From the NCBI RefSeq assembly GCF_016894385.1, contig NZ_CP069811.1, positions 2,022,501 through 2,086,500 on the forward strand: DNA of 64,000 bases, given 5' to 3'. The notes below the pieces were generated by a model that worked only from the letters and a program-made list of their open reading frames with translations, was not told the DNA's origin and searched no databases. Position numbers and translations under genes: made by a program. Shown piece by piece: positions 7,992 to 15,528 of this stretch. The DNA comes from Cupriavidus oxalaticus (lineage in GTDB: Bacteria > Pseudomonadota > Gammaproteobacteria > Burkholderiales > Burkholderiaceae). How positions within the stretch are numbered: position 1 is the stretch's first letter; each line of letters opens with the position of its first letter.

Positions 7992-8945
7992 CTACCCTTC
8001 CAGCGATGTCGCCAGCGCGTGCGGCCCTTGTGTCAGTTGCGCCTTCAGGAAAGCGAGGCACACGCGCATGCGCGCCGAGGCCGATGCCCGCGCGCTGGTC
8101 ACGGCCCAGATGTCGGACGGATGCTGCCAGCCGGGCAGCACGCGCACCAGTTCGCCCGCCCGCACCGCGGCGGCCACGTCCCAGACCGACGCCATGATGA
8201 TGCCGTAGCCCTCCAGGGCCCACTCGTGCGTCACGTCGGCGACATTCGATGCCATCGGGCCGGTGACTTTGGTGGTCTCCCAGCCGCCACCGTCCCCCTG
8301 CAGCCGCCACACACCGAAGGCCTGGTCGCGCTCGCGCAGCAGCAGGCAGTCATGGCGCGGCAGGTCGGACGGATGCTCCGGCATGCCGCGCCGCGCCAGG
8401 TAGGCCGGCGCCGCGCACAGCACGCGGCTGCCGGTGGCGATGCGGCTGGCGATCAGGTGCGGCTCGTGCACCTCGCCCACGCGGATATCGAGGTCGAACT
8501 GCTCGCCGATCAGGTCGACGCGGCGGTCGAGCAGTTCCAGCCACACCTCCAGCGCCGGATGCTGCTGCCGCAGCAGCGACAGCACCGGCGCCACGTGCCG
8601 GCGCCCCAGCCGCAGGCTGGTGGCGATGCGCAACTGTCCGCGCGCCTCGCCGCCGGCACCGCCGACCGCTTCCAGCATGCCGTCCACGTCTTCCAGGATC
8701 TTCTGCGCCCACGCAAACGCGCTCTCGCCCTCGGCCGTGACGCTGACGCGGCGCGTGGTGCGGTGGAACAGCTTCGCGCCGAGCATGGCCTCCAGCATGG
8801 CGATGCGCTTGCTCACATGGGCCGGCGAAATGCCCGTCTCCTGGGCCGCGCCGATAAAGCTGGCGCGCCGCGCCACCGCGCAGAACAGGCGCAGGTCGCG
8901 CAGGAACGGGTCATTGTTCGCGCTGGGCGCATGCTGAATTTCCAT
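7992..8945 (-). CDS. LysR family transcriptional regulator
   Basis: A 317-residue LysR protein. The N-terminal helix-turn-helix is at LRLFCAVARRASFIGAAQE and SPAHVSKRIAMLEAMLG, followed by a standard substrate-binding domain. It is closest to the short-linker LTTR group that carries FHRTTRRVSVTAEGE. ATG 8945 is used; an upstream TTG/GTG-type extension to 9005 has no conserved residues. It is divergent from aroQ over 95 bp, and a perfect 13-bp palindrome sits between them, so control of aroQ is likely. Its stop lies only 5 bp beyond the IclR stop: the two genes converge. Confidence 0.88.
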   Translation of the reverse strand: MEIQHAPSANNDPFLRDLRLFCAVARRASFIGAAQETGISPAHVSKRIAMLEAMLGAKLFHRTTRRVSVTAEGESAFAWAQKILEDVDGMLEAVGGAGGEARGQLRIATSLRLGRRHVAPVLSLLRQQHPALEVWLELLDRRVDLIGEQFDLDIRVGEVHEPHLIASRIATGSRVLCAAPAYLARRGMPEHPSDLPRHDCLLLRERDQAFGVWRLQGDGGGWETTKVTGPMASNVADVTHEWALEGYGIIMASVWDVAAAVRAGELVRVLPGWQHPSDIWAVTSARASASARMRVCLAFLKAQLTQGPHALATSLEG

Positions 8946-8973
8946 GGCAGTCGATGATGGGGCGAGGGCTAAA

Positions 8974-8986
8974 CGATAGGCTATCG
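8974..8986. promoter_or_regulatory. LysR-type palindrome between LysR gene and aroQ
   Basis: CGATAG-G-CTATCG is a perfect 6+1+6 inverted repeat containing the ATA/TAT core often seen in LTTR sites. It lies 28 bp upstream of the LysR start and 55 bp upstream of aroQ. Operator function is inference. Confidence 0.5.
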
Positions 8987-9040
8987 GCCGTGGCCGCGCC
9001 AGCATTGCCGGCCGATGACAGGAAACACGAAGGAGACATG

Positions 9041-9490
9041 ATGAAGACAGTACTGGTGCTCAACGGGCCCAACCTCAACCTGCTCGGCACGCGCGAGCCG
9101 GCCGTCTATGGCAGCGAGACGCTCGCCGATGTGGAACGCATCTGCCAGCAGGCCGCAGAACGGCTCGGGCTGCGGGCCGAGTGCCGGCAGAGCAATCACG
9201 AAGGGCAGCTGATCGACTGGATCCACGAGGCGGGCAGGCTGTGCGCGAGCGGCGAGATGGCCGGCGTGGTGCTGAATGCGGGCGCGCTCACGCATACGTC
9301 GATCGCGCTGCACGATGCGATCAAGGGGGCTGCGGTGCCGGTGATCGAGTACCACGTCTCCAACGTGCATGCGCGCGAGGCGTTCCGGCACAAGTCGTGG
9401 ATTTCGCCGGTGGCGGTGGCGGTGATGGCGGGGCTGGGGGTGAAGGGGTATGGGCTGGCGGTGGCGGCGGTGGCGCAGGTGACGGGGTGA
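9041..9490 (+). CDS. aroQ: Type II 3-dehydroquinate dehydratase
   Basis: A 149-residue dehydroquinase that interconverts 3-dehydroquinate and 3-dehydroshikimate. Diagnostic blocks are all present: VLNGPNLNLLGTREPAVYG (with the catalytic Tyr and the mobile-lid Arg), QSNHEGQLIDWIHEA, NAGALTHTSIALHDAI and EYHVSNVHAREAFRHKS (with the catalytic His). AGGAG at 9031-9035 is 5 bp from ATG 9041, better spaced than ATG 9038. Its place beside a dehydroshikimate dehydratase-like gene, LysR and IclR regulators and a shikimate dehydrogenase-like gene suggests a catabolic rather than biosynthetic paralogue. Confidence 0.95.
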   Translation: MKTVLVLNGPNLNLLGTREPAVYGSETLADVERICQQAAERLGLRAECRQSNHEGQLIDWIHEAGRLCASGEMAGVVLNAGALTHTSIALHDAIKGAAVPVIEYHVSNVHAREAFRHKSWISPVAVAVMAGLGVKGYGLAVAAVAQVTG

Positions 9491-9540
9491 CGGGGGTGAG
9501 GGCCTGAGTTTGCCGGCAACCGTCGCACGCGGAGTGTTTG

Positions 9541-9569
9541 CTCCCCTCTCCCGCTCGCGGGAGAGGGAG
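9541..9569. repeat. REP-like palindrome, copy 3 (single)
   Basis: An 11-bp stem (9544-9554 with 9557-9567, loop TC) of the same CCCTCTCCCGC family. A GGGGGTGAGGGC tail-like string stands about 40 bp to its left (9491-9502). It separates aroQ from the convergent porin gene and may act as a shared 3' end structure. Confidence 0.85.
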
Positions 9570-9600
9570 CACACCCGCGGCGATGGATTAGGCTGCGCTG

Positions 9601-10665
9601 TTAAAACTTATGCCTGACCCCCGCCATCACCCCCAGCCGCGTCTTGTTCCCGTACGTATTCCCGCTGCTCACAAACCCCGCCCCGCCGTTCAGCGCAATC
9701 CACTGCCCCTGCAGGTGGGTGTAGTCCACCTCCACATACACATCGGTCCGCTTGCTGAAGTTGTAGTCCAGCATGCCCGCGGTAGTCAGCCGCTTGCCGC
9801 CCTGCCCCGCGTGCCGCAGCCAGTCGACCTGGAACGTGCCGATAAACACCAGCGCATCCGTCAGGCTGAAGCGCGTGCCGACATAGCCCACGTTATTGCG
9901 ATAGTCCGCCACGTCGAGCCGGTTGTTGGTATAGCCCAGGTAGTATTGCGACCGCGCCGCCTTCCACGTCCCGCCCACGCCCCACACCGTCTGCTTGCTC
10001 GCCTGCGCCGCCGGCACCGCGCCGAAATAGGCCGAGGTGACGTTCTGCGTCTGCTGGTAGACCGCGCCGATTTCCAGCGGTCCCGAGCTGTACACCAGCG
10101 ACCCCGCCGCTGCGGAACCGGTCTTCATGCTGCCCGGCACCTCGCCGAAGGTGTAGGCTGCCGCCACCTGCAGGCCGTTGAAGCTCTTGATGTACTTGAG
10201 CGTGTTGTCGTAGCGCAGCCCGGTGTAGTTGCCGCCCTGGTAGCCGACGATGGAATTGTTGGCAAAGGCCATGGCCTCATACGACGACAGCACTTCATGC
10301 GCCAGCGTGTACTGGCGGCCGAGCGCGAGCTTGCCGTAAGGACCGTCGAAGCCGACGACCGCGGTACGCCCGAACAGGCGCCCGCCCTGCTGGCTGGTCC
10401 CCGTGTCGGGCGAGAAGCCCGACTCCAGGATGAACCACGCCTTGTTGCCGCCGCCGATATCCTCGGTGCCGCGGATGCCCCAGCGGCTGCCGGTCAGCAC
10501 GCCGTCGGTCATCTGCGTGCGGCTGTGGCCGGCCGCGTCTTCGTTGGTGCTGTAGCGGATGGTGGTATCGAGCAGCCCGTAGAGCGTGACGCCGCCGGAA
10601 GTCTGGGCGACAGCGGGCACGCTGCCCGCGCCCAGCGCGAGCAGCGCAATGAATCGTTTATGCAT
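9601..10665 (-). CDS. Gram-negative porin (beta-proteobacterial general porin type)
   Basis: A 354-residue outer-membrane protein with a signal peptide (MHKRFIALLALGAG, cleaved after AVAQ). The mature start SSGVTLYGLLDT-like segment reads SGGVTLYGLLDTTIRY, and the extreme C-terminus is VMAGVRHKF, with the terminal Phe needed for assembly. Internal landmarks of the Comamonas/Burkholderia porin family include SRWGIRGTEDIGGGNKAWF and GRLFGRTAVVGF. It lies 65 bp downstream of the MFS gene on the same strand, suggesting that porin and carrier together bring the same organic acid through both membranes. Confidence 0.92.
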   Translation of the reverse strand: MHKRFIALLALGAGSVPAVAQTSGGVTLYGLLDTTIRYSTNEDAAGHSRTQMTDGVLTGSRWGIRGTEDIGGGNKAWFILESGFSPDTGTSQQGGRLFGRTAVVGFDGPYGKLALGRQYTLAHEVLSSYEAMAFANNSIVGYQGGNYTGLRYDNTLKYIKSFNGLQVAAAYTFGEVPGSMKTGSAAAGSLVYSSGPLEIGAVYQQTQNVTSAYFGAVPAAQASKQTVWGVGGTWKAARSQYYLGYTNNRLDVADYRNNVGYVGTRFSLTDALVFIGTFQVDWLRHAGQGGKRLTTAGMLDYNFSKRTDVYVEVDYTHLQGQWIALNGGAGFVSSGNTYGNKTRLGVMAGVRHKF

Positions 10666-10730
10666 CGGAGTGTTGTCCCGGTCTTTGTTGTCGTACTCGC
10701 GGCACGCGCAGTGCCGGCGAGGGATTGCCG

Positions 10731-12059
10731 TCAGACAGCGTCAGGCACCTTGCGCGGCGCGAGGAAGAACAGCCACGTCAGCGCGATGAAGTAGGCGCAC
10801 GGAATCATCGTGAACAGCACCGCGTAGTTGTTGTTGGTCACGGTCAGCACATAGCCCACCAGCTGCGTCATGAACATGCCGCCGATCGCGCCGATCATGC
10901 CGCCGAAGCCGAACACCGAGCTGACCACGTGCCTGGGCGTGTAGTCCATCACCATGCTCCAGATATTGGCGGTCCATGCCTGGTGCGCGCCGATCGCCAC
11001 CGAGATCGCGGCCACGGCCATCCACAGGCTGCTGGCGCCGGCGGCCATCACCACCGAAACGATGCACACGGCAAAGACCAGCATCGACAGCAGCCGCGCC
11101 CGCACCGCCGGCATGCCGCGCGCGATCAGCCACGACGACAGCGCGCCGCCGCCCACGCTGCCCACGTCGGCGCACAGGTAGATCACGATCAGCGGAAGGC
11201 CCATCTGCGTCACGCTGATGCCGAGCTGGTACTGCTGGTTGAGGAACGGCGGCAGCCAGTACAGGTAGAACCAGAACACCGGCGCGGTGATGGCGTAGGC
11301 CAGCGCGAAGGCCCACGTACCGCGCATGCGCAGGATCTGCGCGTAGCGGATGCGCTGTGGCACCGGCTCGACATCACGCGTGATGTGGTCCAGTTCCGCG
11401 GCGCTGACGGTCGGGTGCTGCTCGGGGTTGTGGTACCGCAGATGCCAGAACAGCAGCCAGATCGCGCCCAGCGAAGCGATCACCAGGAACGCGGCCTGCC
11501 AGCCCCATGCCTGCAGGATCAGCGGCAGCATGATCGGCGTGATCATGGCGCCGACATTGGTGCCGGCGTTGAAGATGCCGGTGGCGATGGCACGCTCGCT
11601 GGCCGGGAACCAGATGCGCGTGGTCTTGACGCAGGCCGGGTAGTTGGCCGCCTCCGTCAAGCCCAGGAAGAAGCGGCAGATCATGAAGCCGACCGCCGAC
11701 GCCGCGAACGCATGCGCGCCGCAGGCAATGCTCCACAGCAGCACCGCCAGCGCAAAGGCGCGCTTGACGCCGACCAGGTCGATAAAGCGGCCCTGCAGCG
11801 CAAAGCCGATGGCATAGCCGACCTGGAACCAGAAGTTGATATTGGCGTAGTCCTGCGCGGTCCAGGCCATGGCCTTGGCCAGCACCGGCTGCAGCACGCC
11901 CAGCGCGGCGCGGTCGACATAGTTCAGCGTGGTCGCGAAGAACACCAGCGCCAGCATGCCCCAGCGCACCTTGCCGAAGGCAAAGGCGGCACGCACCTTG
12001 TCGCCGAGCGAGTTGCCGAATGCGGAAGCCGCCGGCAGCTCCTTGTGAGTCGTTGTCAT
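10731..12059 (-). CDS. MFS transporter, anion:cation symporter (hexuronate/quinate-type)
   Basis: A 442-residue, 12-segment MFS carrier. The first helix contains ATTLNYVDRAALGVLQPVLA, typical of the ACS family that imports organic acid anions with protons. The motif between helices 2 and 3 appears as GRFIDLVGVKRAFA. ATG 12059 is preceded by GGAG nine bases away; the TTG at 12077 lacks such a site. It lies between a porin gene and a shikimate dehydrogenase-like gene, all on the minus strand, so quinate or shikimate is a reasonable substrate guess. ExuT-like sugar acid carriers are the alternative. Confidence 0.85.
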   Translation of the reverse strand: MTTTHKELPAASAFGNSLGDKVRAAFAFGKVRWGMLALVFFATTLNYVDRAALGVLQPVLAKAMAWTAQDYANINFWFQVGYAIGFALQGRFIDLVGVKRAFALAVLLWSIACGAHAFAASAVGFMICRFFLGLTEAANYPACVKTTRIWFPASERAIATGIFNAGTNVGAMITPIMLPLILQAWGWQAAFLVIASLGAIWLLFWHLRYHNPEQHPTVSAAELDHITRDVEPVPQRIRYAQILRMRGTWAFALAYAITAPVFWFYLYWLPPFLNQQYQLGISVTQMGLPLIVIYLCADVGSVGGGALSSWLIARGMPAVRARLLSMLVFAVCIVSVVMAAGASSLWMAVAAISVAIGAHQAWTANIWSMVMDYTPRHVVSSVFGFGGMIGAIGGMFMTQLVGYVLTVTNNNYAVLFTMIPCAYFIALTWLFFLAPRKVPDAV

Positions 12060-12168
12060 GTTGTCTGTCTCCACCAATGGATAAGAAGTCTTGCTTGCCG
12101 GCGTGCCTTTGTGTGGTGGCCTGCGCGCGGCGTTGGGGCAAGGGCTTGCGCCCCGGCCCGTCGATGCG

Positions 12169-13002
12169 TCAGTAGCGGATCTGCGCCACCTCGCGCAGCG
12201 CGTCGGGCGTGGCCGTGCCGTAGCCGAAGAACTCCAGGTAGGCCGGGATCATCTCGAACAGCATGTCGGTGCCCACCTGCACCTTGCAGCCGCGGGCCAG
12301 CGCGGCCTGCAGCAGCGGCGTGTATTCCTGCTTCATCACCACCTCGCCGACCATCGCGCCGGGGGCGATGCGCGCCACGTCGAACGGCAGCGGATCGCCG
12401 GGCTGCATGCCCAGCGGCGTGGCATTGACCACCACGTCGAAGCCGTCCGGGTCCGCGCAGCCGGTGCTGACGCGCAACGCCGGGTAGTGTTCGGCGAGGC
12501 GCTGCGCCAGCGCGCGCGCGGCCGCCTCGCGGGCGTCGAACAGCGCCAGCTCGGCCACGCCGGCCGCGGCCAGCGAGGCGGCAATGGCGCTGCCCACCCC
12601 GCCGCTGCCCGACACGATGGCGCGCGCCCCTTCGAGCCGGCAGCCCTTGCGCCGGATGCCGCGCACGAAGCCTTCGCCGTCGAACTGGTCGCCGACCAGC
12701 GTGCCGTCGTCGCGCCGCAGCACGGCGTTGCAGGCGCCGGCGATGCGCGCGGCGGGCGTGAGTTCGTCGACCAGCCCGACGGTGGCGACCTTGTGCGGCA
12801 TGGTCACCAGCGCGCCGCGGATATTGGTCATGCGGAACAGCGCGGGGAACACCGTGGCGTAGTCGTCCGGCTTGACCCCCATCGGGATCACGGCGGCGTC
12901 GATGCCCTGCTGGTCGAACCAGGGGTTGTAGATCATCGGCGCCTTGAACGATTCCGTCGGATAGCCGATGTGGGGGATTAACGTGGTCTTGCCGTGGATC
13001 AT
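12169..13002 (-). CDS. Atypical shikimate/quinate dehydrogenase (AroE-like)
   Basis: A 277-residue AroE-superfamily enzyme, expected to oxidise shikimate or a related hydroaromatic acid with NAD(P). The catalytic Lys is in VTMPHK and the nucleotide loop is GSGGVGSA. Two substrate-site motifs differ from biosynthetic AroE: the SxS start is PTESFKAPMIYN, and the usual NTDxxG is QFDGEG, keeping only the Asp. This suggests a catabolic paralogue of the shikimate-dehydrogenase-like group. ATG 13002 is chosen because conserved sequence (IPHIGYPTESF) begins within 10 residues; an upstream ATG at 13047 would add unconserved residues. It probably heads the operon with the MFS carrier and porin. Confidence 0.8.
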   Translation of the reverse strand: MIHGKTTLIPHIGYPTESFKAPMIYNPWFDQQGIDAAVIPMGVKPDDYATVFPALFRMTNIRGALVTMPHKVATVGLVDELTPAARIAGACNAVLRRDDGTLVGDQFDGEGFVRGIRRKGCRLEGARAIVSGSGGVGSAIAASLAAAGVAELALFDAREAAARALAQRLAEHYPALRVSTGCADPDGFDVVVNATPLGMQPGDPLPFDVARIAPGAMVGEVVMKQEYTPLLQAALARGCKVQVGTDMLFEMIPAYLEFFGYGTATPDALREVAQIRY

Positions 13003-13143
13003 GGTGTGCCTGGGTTCCGGTAATTCGCGCTTCCCGGACTCCGGCATGCGGGGCCTCTGAGGCCTGGCGGAGAGACGGGGGCGCGTCGTTGACCGGAGAT
13101 TAGTGGCCGCCCAGCGTCCAGCCAACGGTCTTATCTGTCACTT

Positions 13144-13172
13144 TGCGCGATTAATGAACGCATATGCGCGAT
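13144..13172. promoter_or_regulatory. TGCGCGAT direct repeat upstream of the AroE-like gene
   Basis: TGCGCGAT occurs at 13144-13151 and 13165-13172, exactly 21 bp apart (two helical turns), about 140 bp upstream of the AroE-like start. The 450-bp divergent region to xsc (13003-13452) holds no gene; its right third is the xsc promoter. Function is only suggested by spacing. Confidence 0.3.
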
Positions 13173-13353
13173 CAAGGCCCCGAATGCGGGTTTCTACGAG
13201 TCAGTTGCAAAGCGGGCACGCGCGGGGCAGCCGCGGTGCCGTTGCACTAAGCGGTCCGTCGCCGCAGGCCGCCATTAGTTACCTATAAGTCTCTTGCAAA
13301 CGCGTTTCGTCTCATTTTTTTGTTCAATTCATTCCGTAAACCAAAACTTCTTA

Positions 13354-13382
13354 TTGACGTCAGCCGGTCTTCCGCCTACATT
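13354..13382 (+). promoter_or_regulatory. Sigma70-type promoter of xsc
   Basis: TTGACG (13354-13359) and TACATT (13377-13382) are separated by 17 bp. The same two elements with the same spacing and the shared text CTACATTTCG occur upstream of the APC permease gene at 23255-23283. The expected transcript starts near 13389 and has a leader of about 64 bases. Confidence 0.8.
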
Positions 13383-13403
13383 TCGACCATCGCATCAATT
13401 TTT

Positions 13404-13420
13404 CGGAACGTACTGTTCCA
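13404..13420. promoter_or_regulatory. IclR-type operator of xsc (GGAAC-N5-GTTCC)
   Basis: GGAAC at 13405-13409 and GTTCC at 13415-13419 form a perfect inverted repeat, set in TTTTTCGGAAC...GTTCCATTTT. It begins 28 bp after the start of the -10 element, in a position suited to repression. The APC permease promoter has the same palindrome at nearly the same offset (27 bp). The IclR gene at 22322-23188 is the likely reader. Confidence 0.75.
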
Positions 13421-13452
13421 TTTTATAACACCCCAACCAGGAGACACCCGCC

Positions 13453-15309
13453 ATGCGCGACCTCGAAACCACCAAGCAGCCCGCCGTTTCCGGTGGCTCG
13501 GCCGCAGCGAAAGACAGCCAGGTTCCGGCTGGCCCGCAGACCATGACCCCGTCCGAAGCCTTCGTCGAAACGATGGCCGCCAACGGCGTGACCGACATGT
13601 TCGGCATCATGGGCTCGGCCTTCATGGACGCCATGGACATCTTCGCCCCCGCCGGCATCCGCCTGATCCCGGTGGTGCACGAGCAAGGCGCCGGCCACAT
13701 GGCCGACGGCTATGCGCGCGTGTCGGGCCGCCACGGCGTGGTGATCGGCCAGAACGGCCCCGGCATCTCCAACTGCGTGACCTCCATCGCCGCCGCCTAC
13801 TGGGCCCACAGCCCGGTGGTGATCGTCACCCCCGAAGCCGGCACCATGGGCATCGGCCTGGGCGGCTTCCAGGAAGCCAACCAGCTGCCGATGTTCCAGG
13901 AGTTCACCAAGTACCAGGGCCACGTCACCAACCCGGCGCGCATGGCCGAGTTCACCGCGCGCTGCTTCGACCGCGCCAAGGCCGAAATGGGCCCGACGCA
14001 GCTGAACATCCCGCGCGACCACTTCTACGGCAAGATCACCGCCGAGATCCCGAAGCCGCAGAACCTCGATCGCGGCCCCGGCGGCGAGCAGAGCCTGAAC
14101 GAAGCCGCCGAGCTGCTGGCCAACGCCAAATTCCCGGTGATCATCTCGGGCGGCGGCGTGGTGATGGCCGATGCGATCGAGGAATGCAAGGCACTGGCCG
14201 AGCGCCTGGGCGCGCCGGTGGTCAACAGCTACCTGCACAACGACTCCTTCCCCGCCAGCCACCCGCTGTGGTGCGGCCCGCTGGGCTACCAGGGCTCCAA
14301 GGCGGCGATGAAGCTGATCTCGCGCGCCGACGTGGTGGTGGCACTGGGCTCGCGCCTGGGGCCGTTCGGCACGCTGCCGCAGCACGGCATGGACTACTGG
14401 CCGAAGAACGCCAAGATCATCCAGATCGATGCCGACCACAAGATGCTGGGCCTGGTGAAGAAGATCTCGGTGGGCATCTGCGGCGACGCCAAGGCTGCCG
14501 CCATCGCGCTGACCCAGCGCCTGGCCGGCCGCACGCTGGCCTGCGACGCCACCCGCGACGGCCGCGCCACCGACATCGCCAACGAGAAGGCTGCGTGGGA
14601 GAAGGAGCTGGACGACTGGACGCATGAGCGCGACCCGTACAGCCTGGACATGATCGAGGAGCAGAAGCAGGAGCGCACGCCCACCGGCGGCCACTACCTG
14701 CATCCGCGCCAGGTGCTGCGCGAGCTGGAAAAGGCCATGCCGGAAGATGTGATGGTCTCGACCGACATCGGCAACATCAACTCGGTGGCCAACAGCTACC
14801 TGCGCTTCGAGAAGCCGCGCAGCTTCTTTGCGGCGATGAGCTGGGGCAACTGCGGCTATGCCTTCCCGACCATCATCGGCGCCAAGGTCGCGGCGCCGCA
14901 TCGCCCGGCCGTGTCGTACGCCGGTGACGGCGCCTGGGGCATGAGCCTGATGGAAACCATGACCTGCGTGCGCCACAACATCCCGGTGACCGCGGTGGTG
15001 TTCCACAACCGCCAGTGGGGCGCGGAGAAGAAGAACCAGGTGGACTTCTACAACCGCCGCTTCGTCGCGGGCGAGCTCGACAACCAGAGCTTCGCCGAAA
15101 TCGCCAAGGCGATGGGCGCGGAAGGCATCGTGGTGGATCGCCTGGAAGACGTGGGCCCGGCCCTGAAGCGCGCCATCGACCTGCAGATGAATCATGGCAA
15201 GACCACGATCATCGAGATCATGTGCACGCGTGAACTGGGCGACCCGTTCCGCCGCGACGCGCTGGCCAAGCCGGTGCGTTACCTGGACAAGTACAAGGAC
15301 TACGTCTGA
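13453..15309 (+). CDS. xsc: Sulfoacetaldehyde acetyltransferase
   Basis: A 618-residue thiamine-diphosphate enzyme that converts sulfoacetaldehyde and phosphate to acetyl phosphate and sulfite. The Pyr domain has the catalytic Glu in VVHEQGAGHMADGYARV, the middle domain follows from about residue 215, and the PP domain has the ThDP motif GDGAWGMSLMETMTCVRHN. Blocks such as MGSAFMDAMDIFAPAGI, VNSYLHNDSFPASHPL and FHNRQWGAEKKNQVDF are characteristic of Xsc and separate it from acetolactate synthase. AGGAGACA precedes ATG 13453. It carries its own promoter and palindromic operator and is followed by pta and the sulfite exporter gene. The N-terminus is about 25 residues longer than the conserved TPSEAFVETM start. 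Confidence 0.97.
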   Translation: MRDLETTKQPAVSGGSAAAKDSQVPAGPQTMTPSEAFVETMAANGVTDMFGIMGSAFMDAMDIFAPAGIRLIPVVHEQGAGHMADGYARVSGRHGVVIGQNGPGISNCVTSIAAAYWAHSPVVIVTPEAGTMGIGLGGFQEANQLPMFQEFTKYQGHVTNPARMAEFTARCFDRAKAEMGPTQLNIPRDHFYGKITAEIPKPQNLDRGPGGEQSLNEAAELLANAKFPVIISGGGVVMADAIEECKALAERLGAPVVNSYLHNDSFPASHPLWCGPLGYQGSKAAMKLISRADVVVALGSRLGPFGTLPQHGMDYWPKNAKIIQIDADHKMLGLVKKISVGICGDAKAAAIALTQRLAGRTLACDATRDGRATDIANEKAAWEKELDDWTHERDPYSLDMIEEQKQERTPTGGHYLHPRQVLRELEKAMPEDVMVSTDIGNINSVANSYLRFEKPRSFFAAMSWGNCGYAFPTIIGAKVAAPHRPAVSYAGDGAWGMSLMETMTCVRHNIPVTAVVFHNRQWGAEKKNQVDFYNRRFVAGELDNQSFAEIAKAMGAEGIVVDRLEDVGPALKRAIDLQMNHGKTTIIEIMCTRELGDPFRRDALAKPVRYLDKYKDYV

Positions 15310-15342
15310 TCTAAGCCGCACCCTTTCGTTCTCGATTGGGTG

Positions 15343-15381
15343 CTCCCTCTCCCGCTTGCGGGAGAGGGTTGGGGTGAGGGC
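15343..15381. repeat. REP-like palindrome, copy 4 (left half of inverted pair)
   Basis: An 11-bp stem (15345-15355 with 15358-15368, loop TT) followed by a TTGGGGTGAGGGC tail. With copy 5 it repeats the arrangement of copies 1 and 2: stem, tail, about 45 bp, inverted tail, stem. Confidence 0.9.
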
Positions 15382-15426
15382 GGGAGCATCCACGGAGTGA
15401 AGCGCTGTCGTGCTTGCCACGCGCCT

Positions 15427-15470
15427 GCCCTCACCCCCCTGCCCCTCTCCCGCAAGCGGGAGAGGGGAGC
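15427..15470. repeat. REP-like palindrome, copy 5 (right half of inverted pair)
   Basis: A 12-bp stem (15442-15453 with 15456-15467, loop AA), preceded by GCCCTCACCCCCCT. It lies between xsc and pta, so it will be present in any read-through transcript. Confidence 0.9.
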
Positions 15471-15486
15471 CAACCACCAGCATGAC

Positions 15487-15506
15487 AAGGGCTTCGGCCC
15501 TTTTTT
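15487..15506 (+). terminator. Intrinsic terminator between xsc and pta
   Basis: AAGGGC-TTCG-GCCCTT forms a 6-bp stem with a stable UUCG tetraloop and runs directly into a T tract. It ends 22 bp upstream of the pta ATG, so it would limit or attenuate read-through from xsc. Confidence 0.75.
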
Positions 15507-15528
15507 CAGTTTCACCGAGCCAACCACC

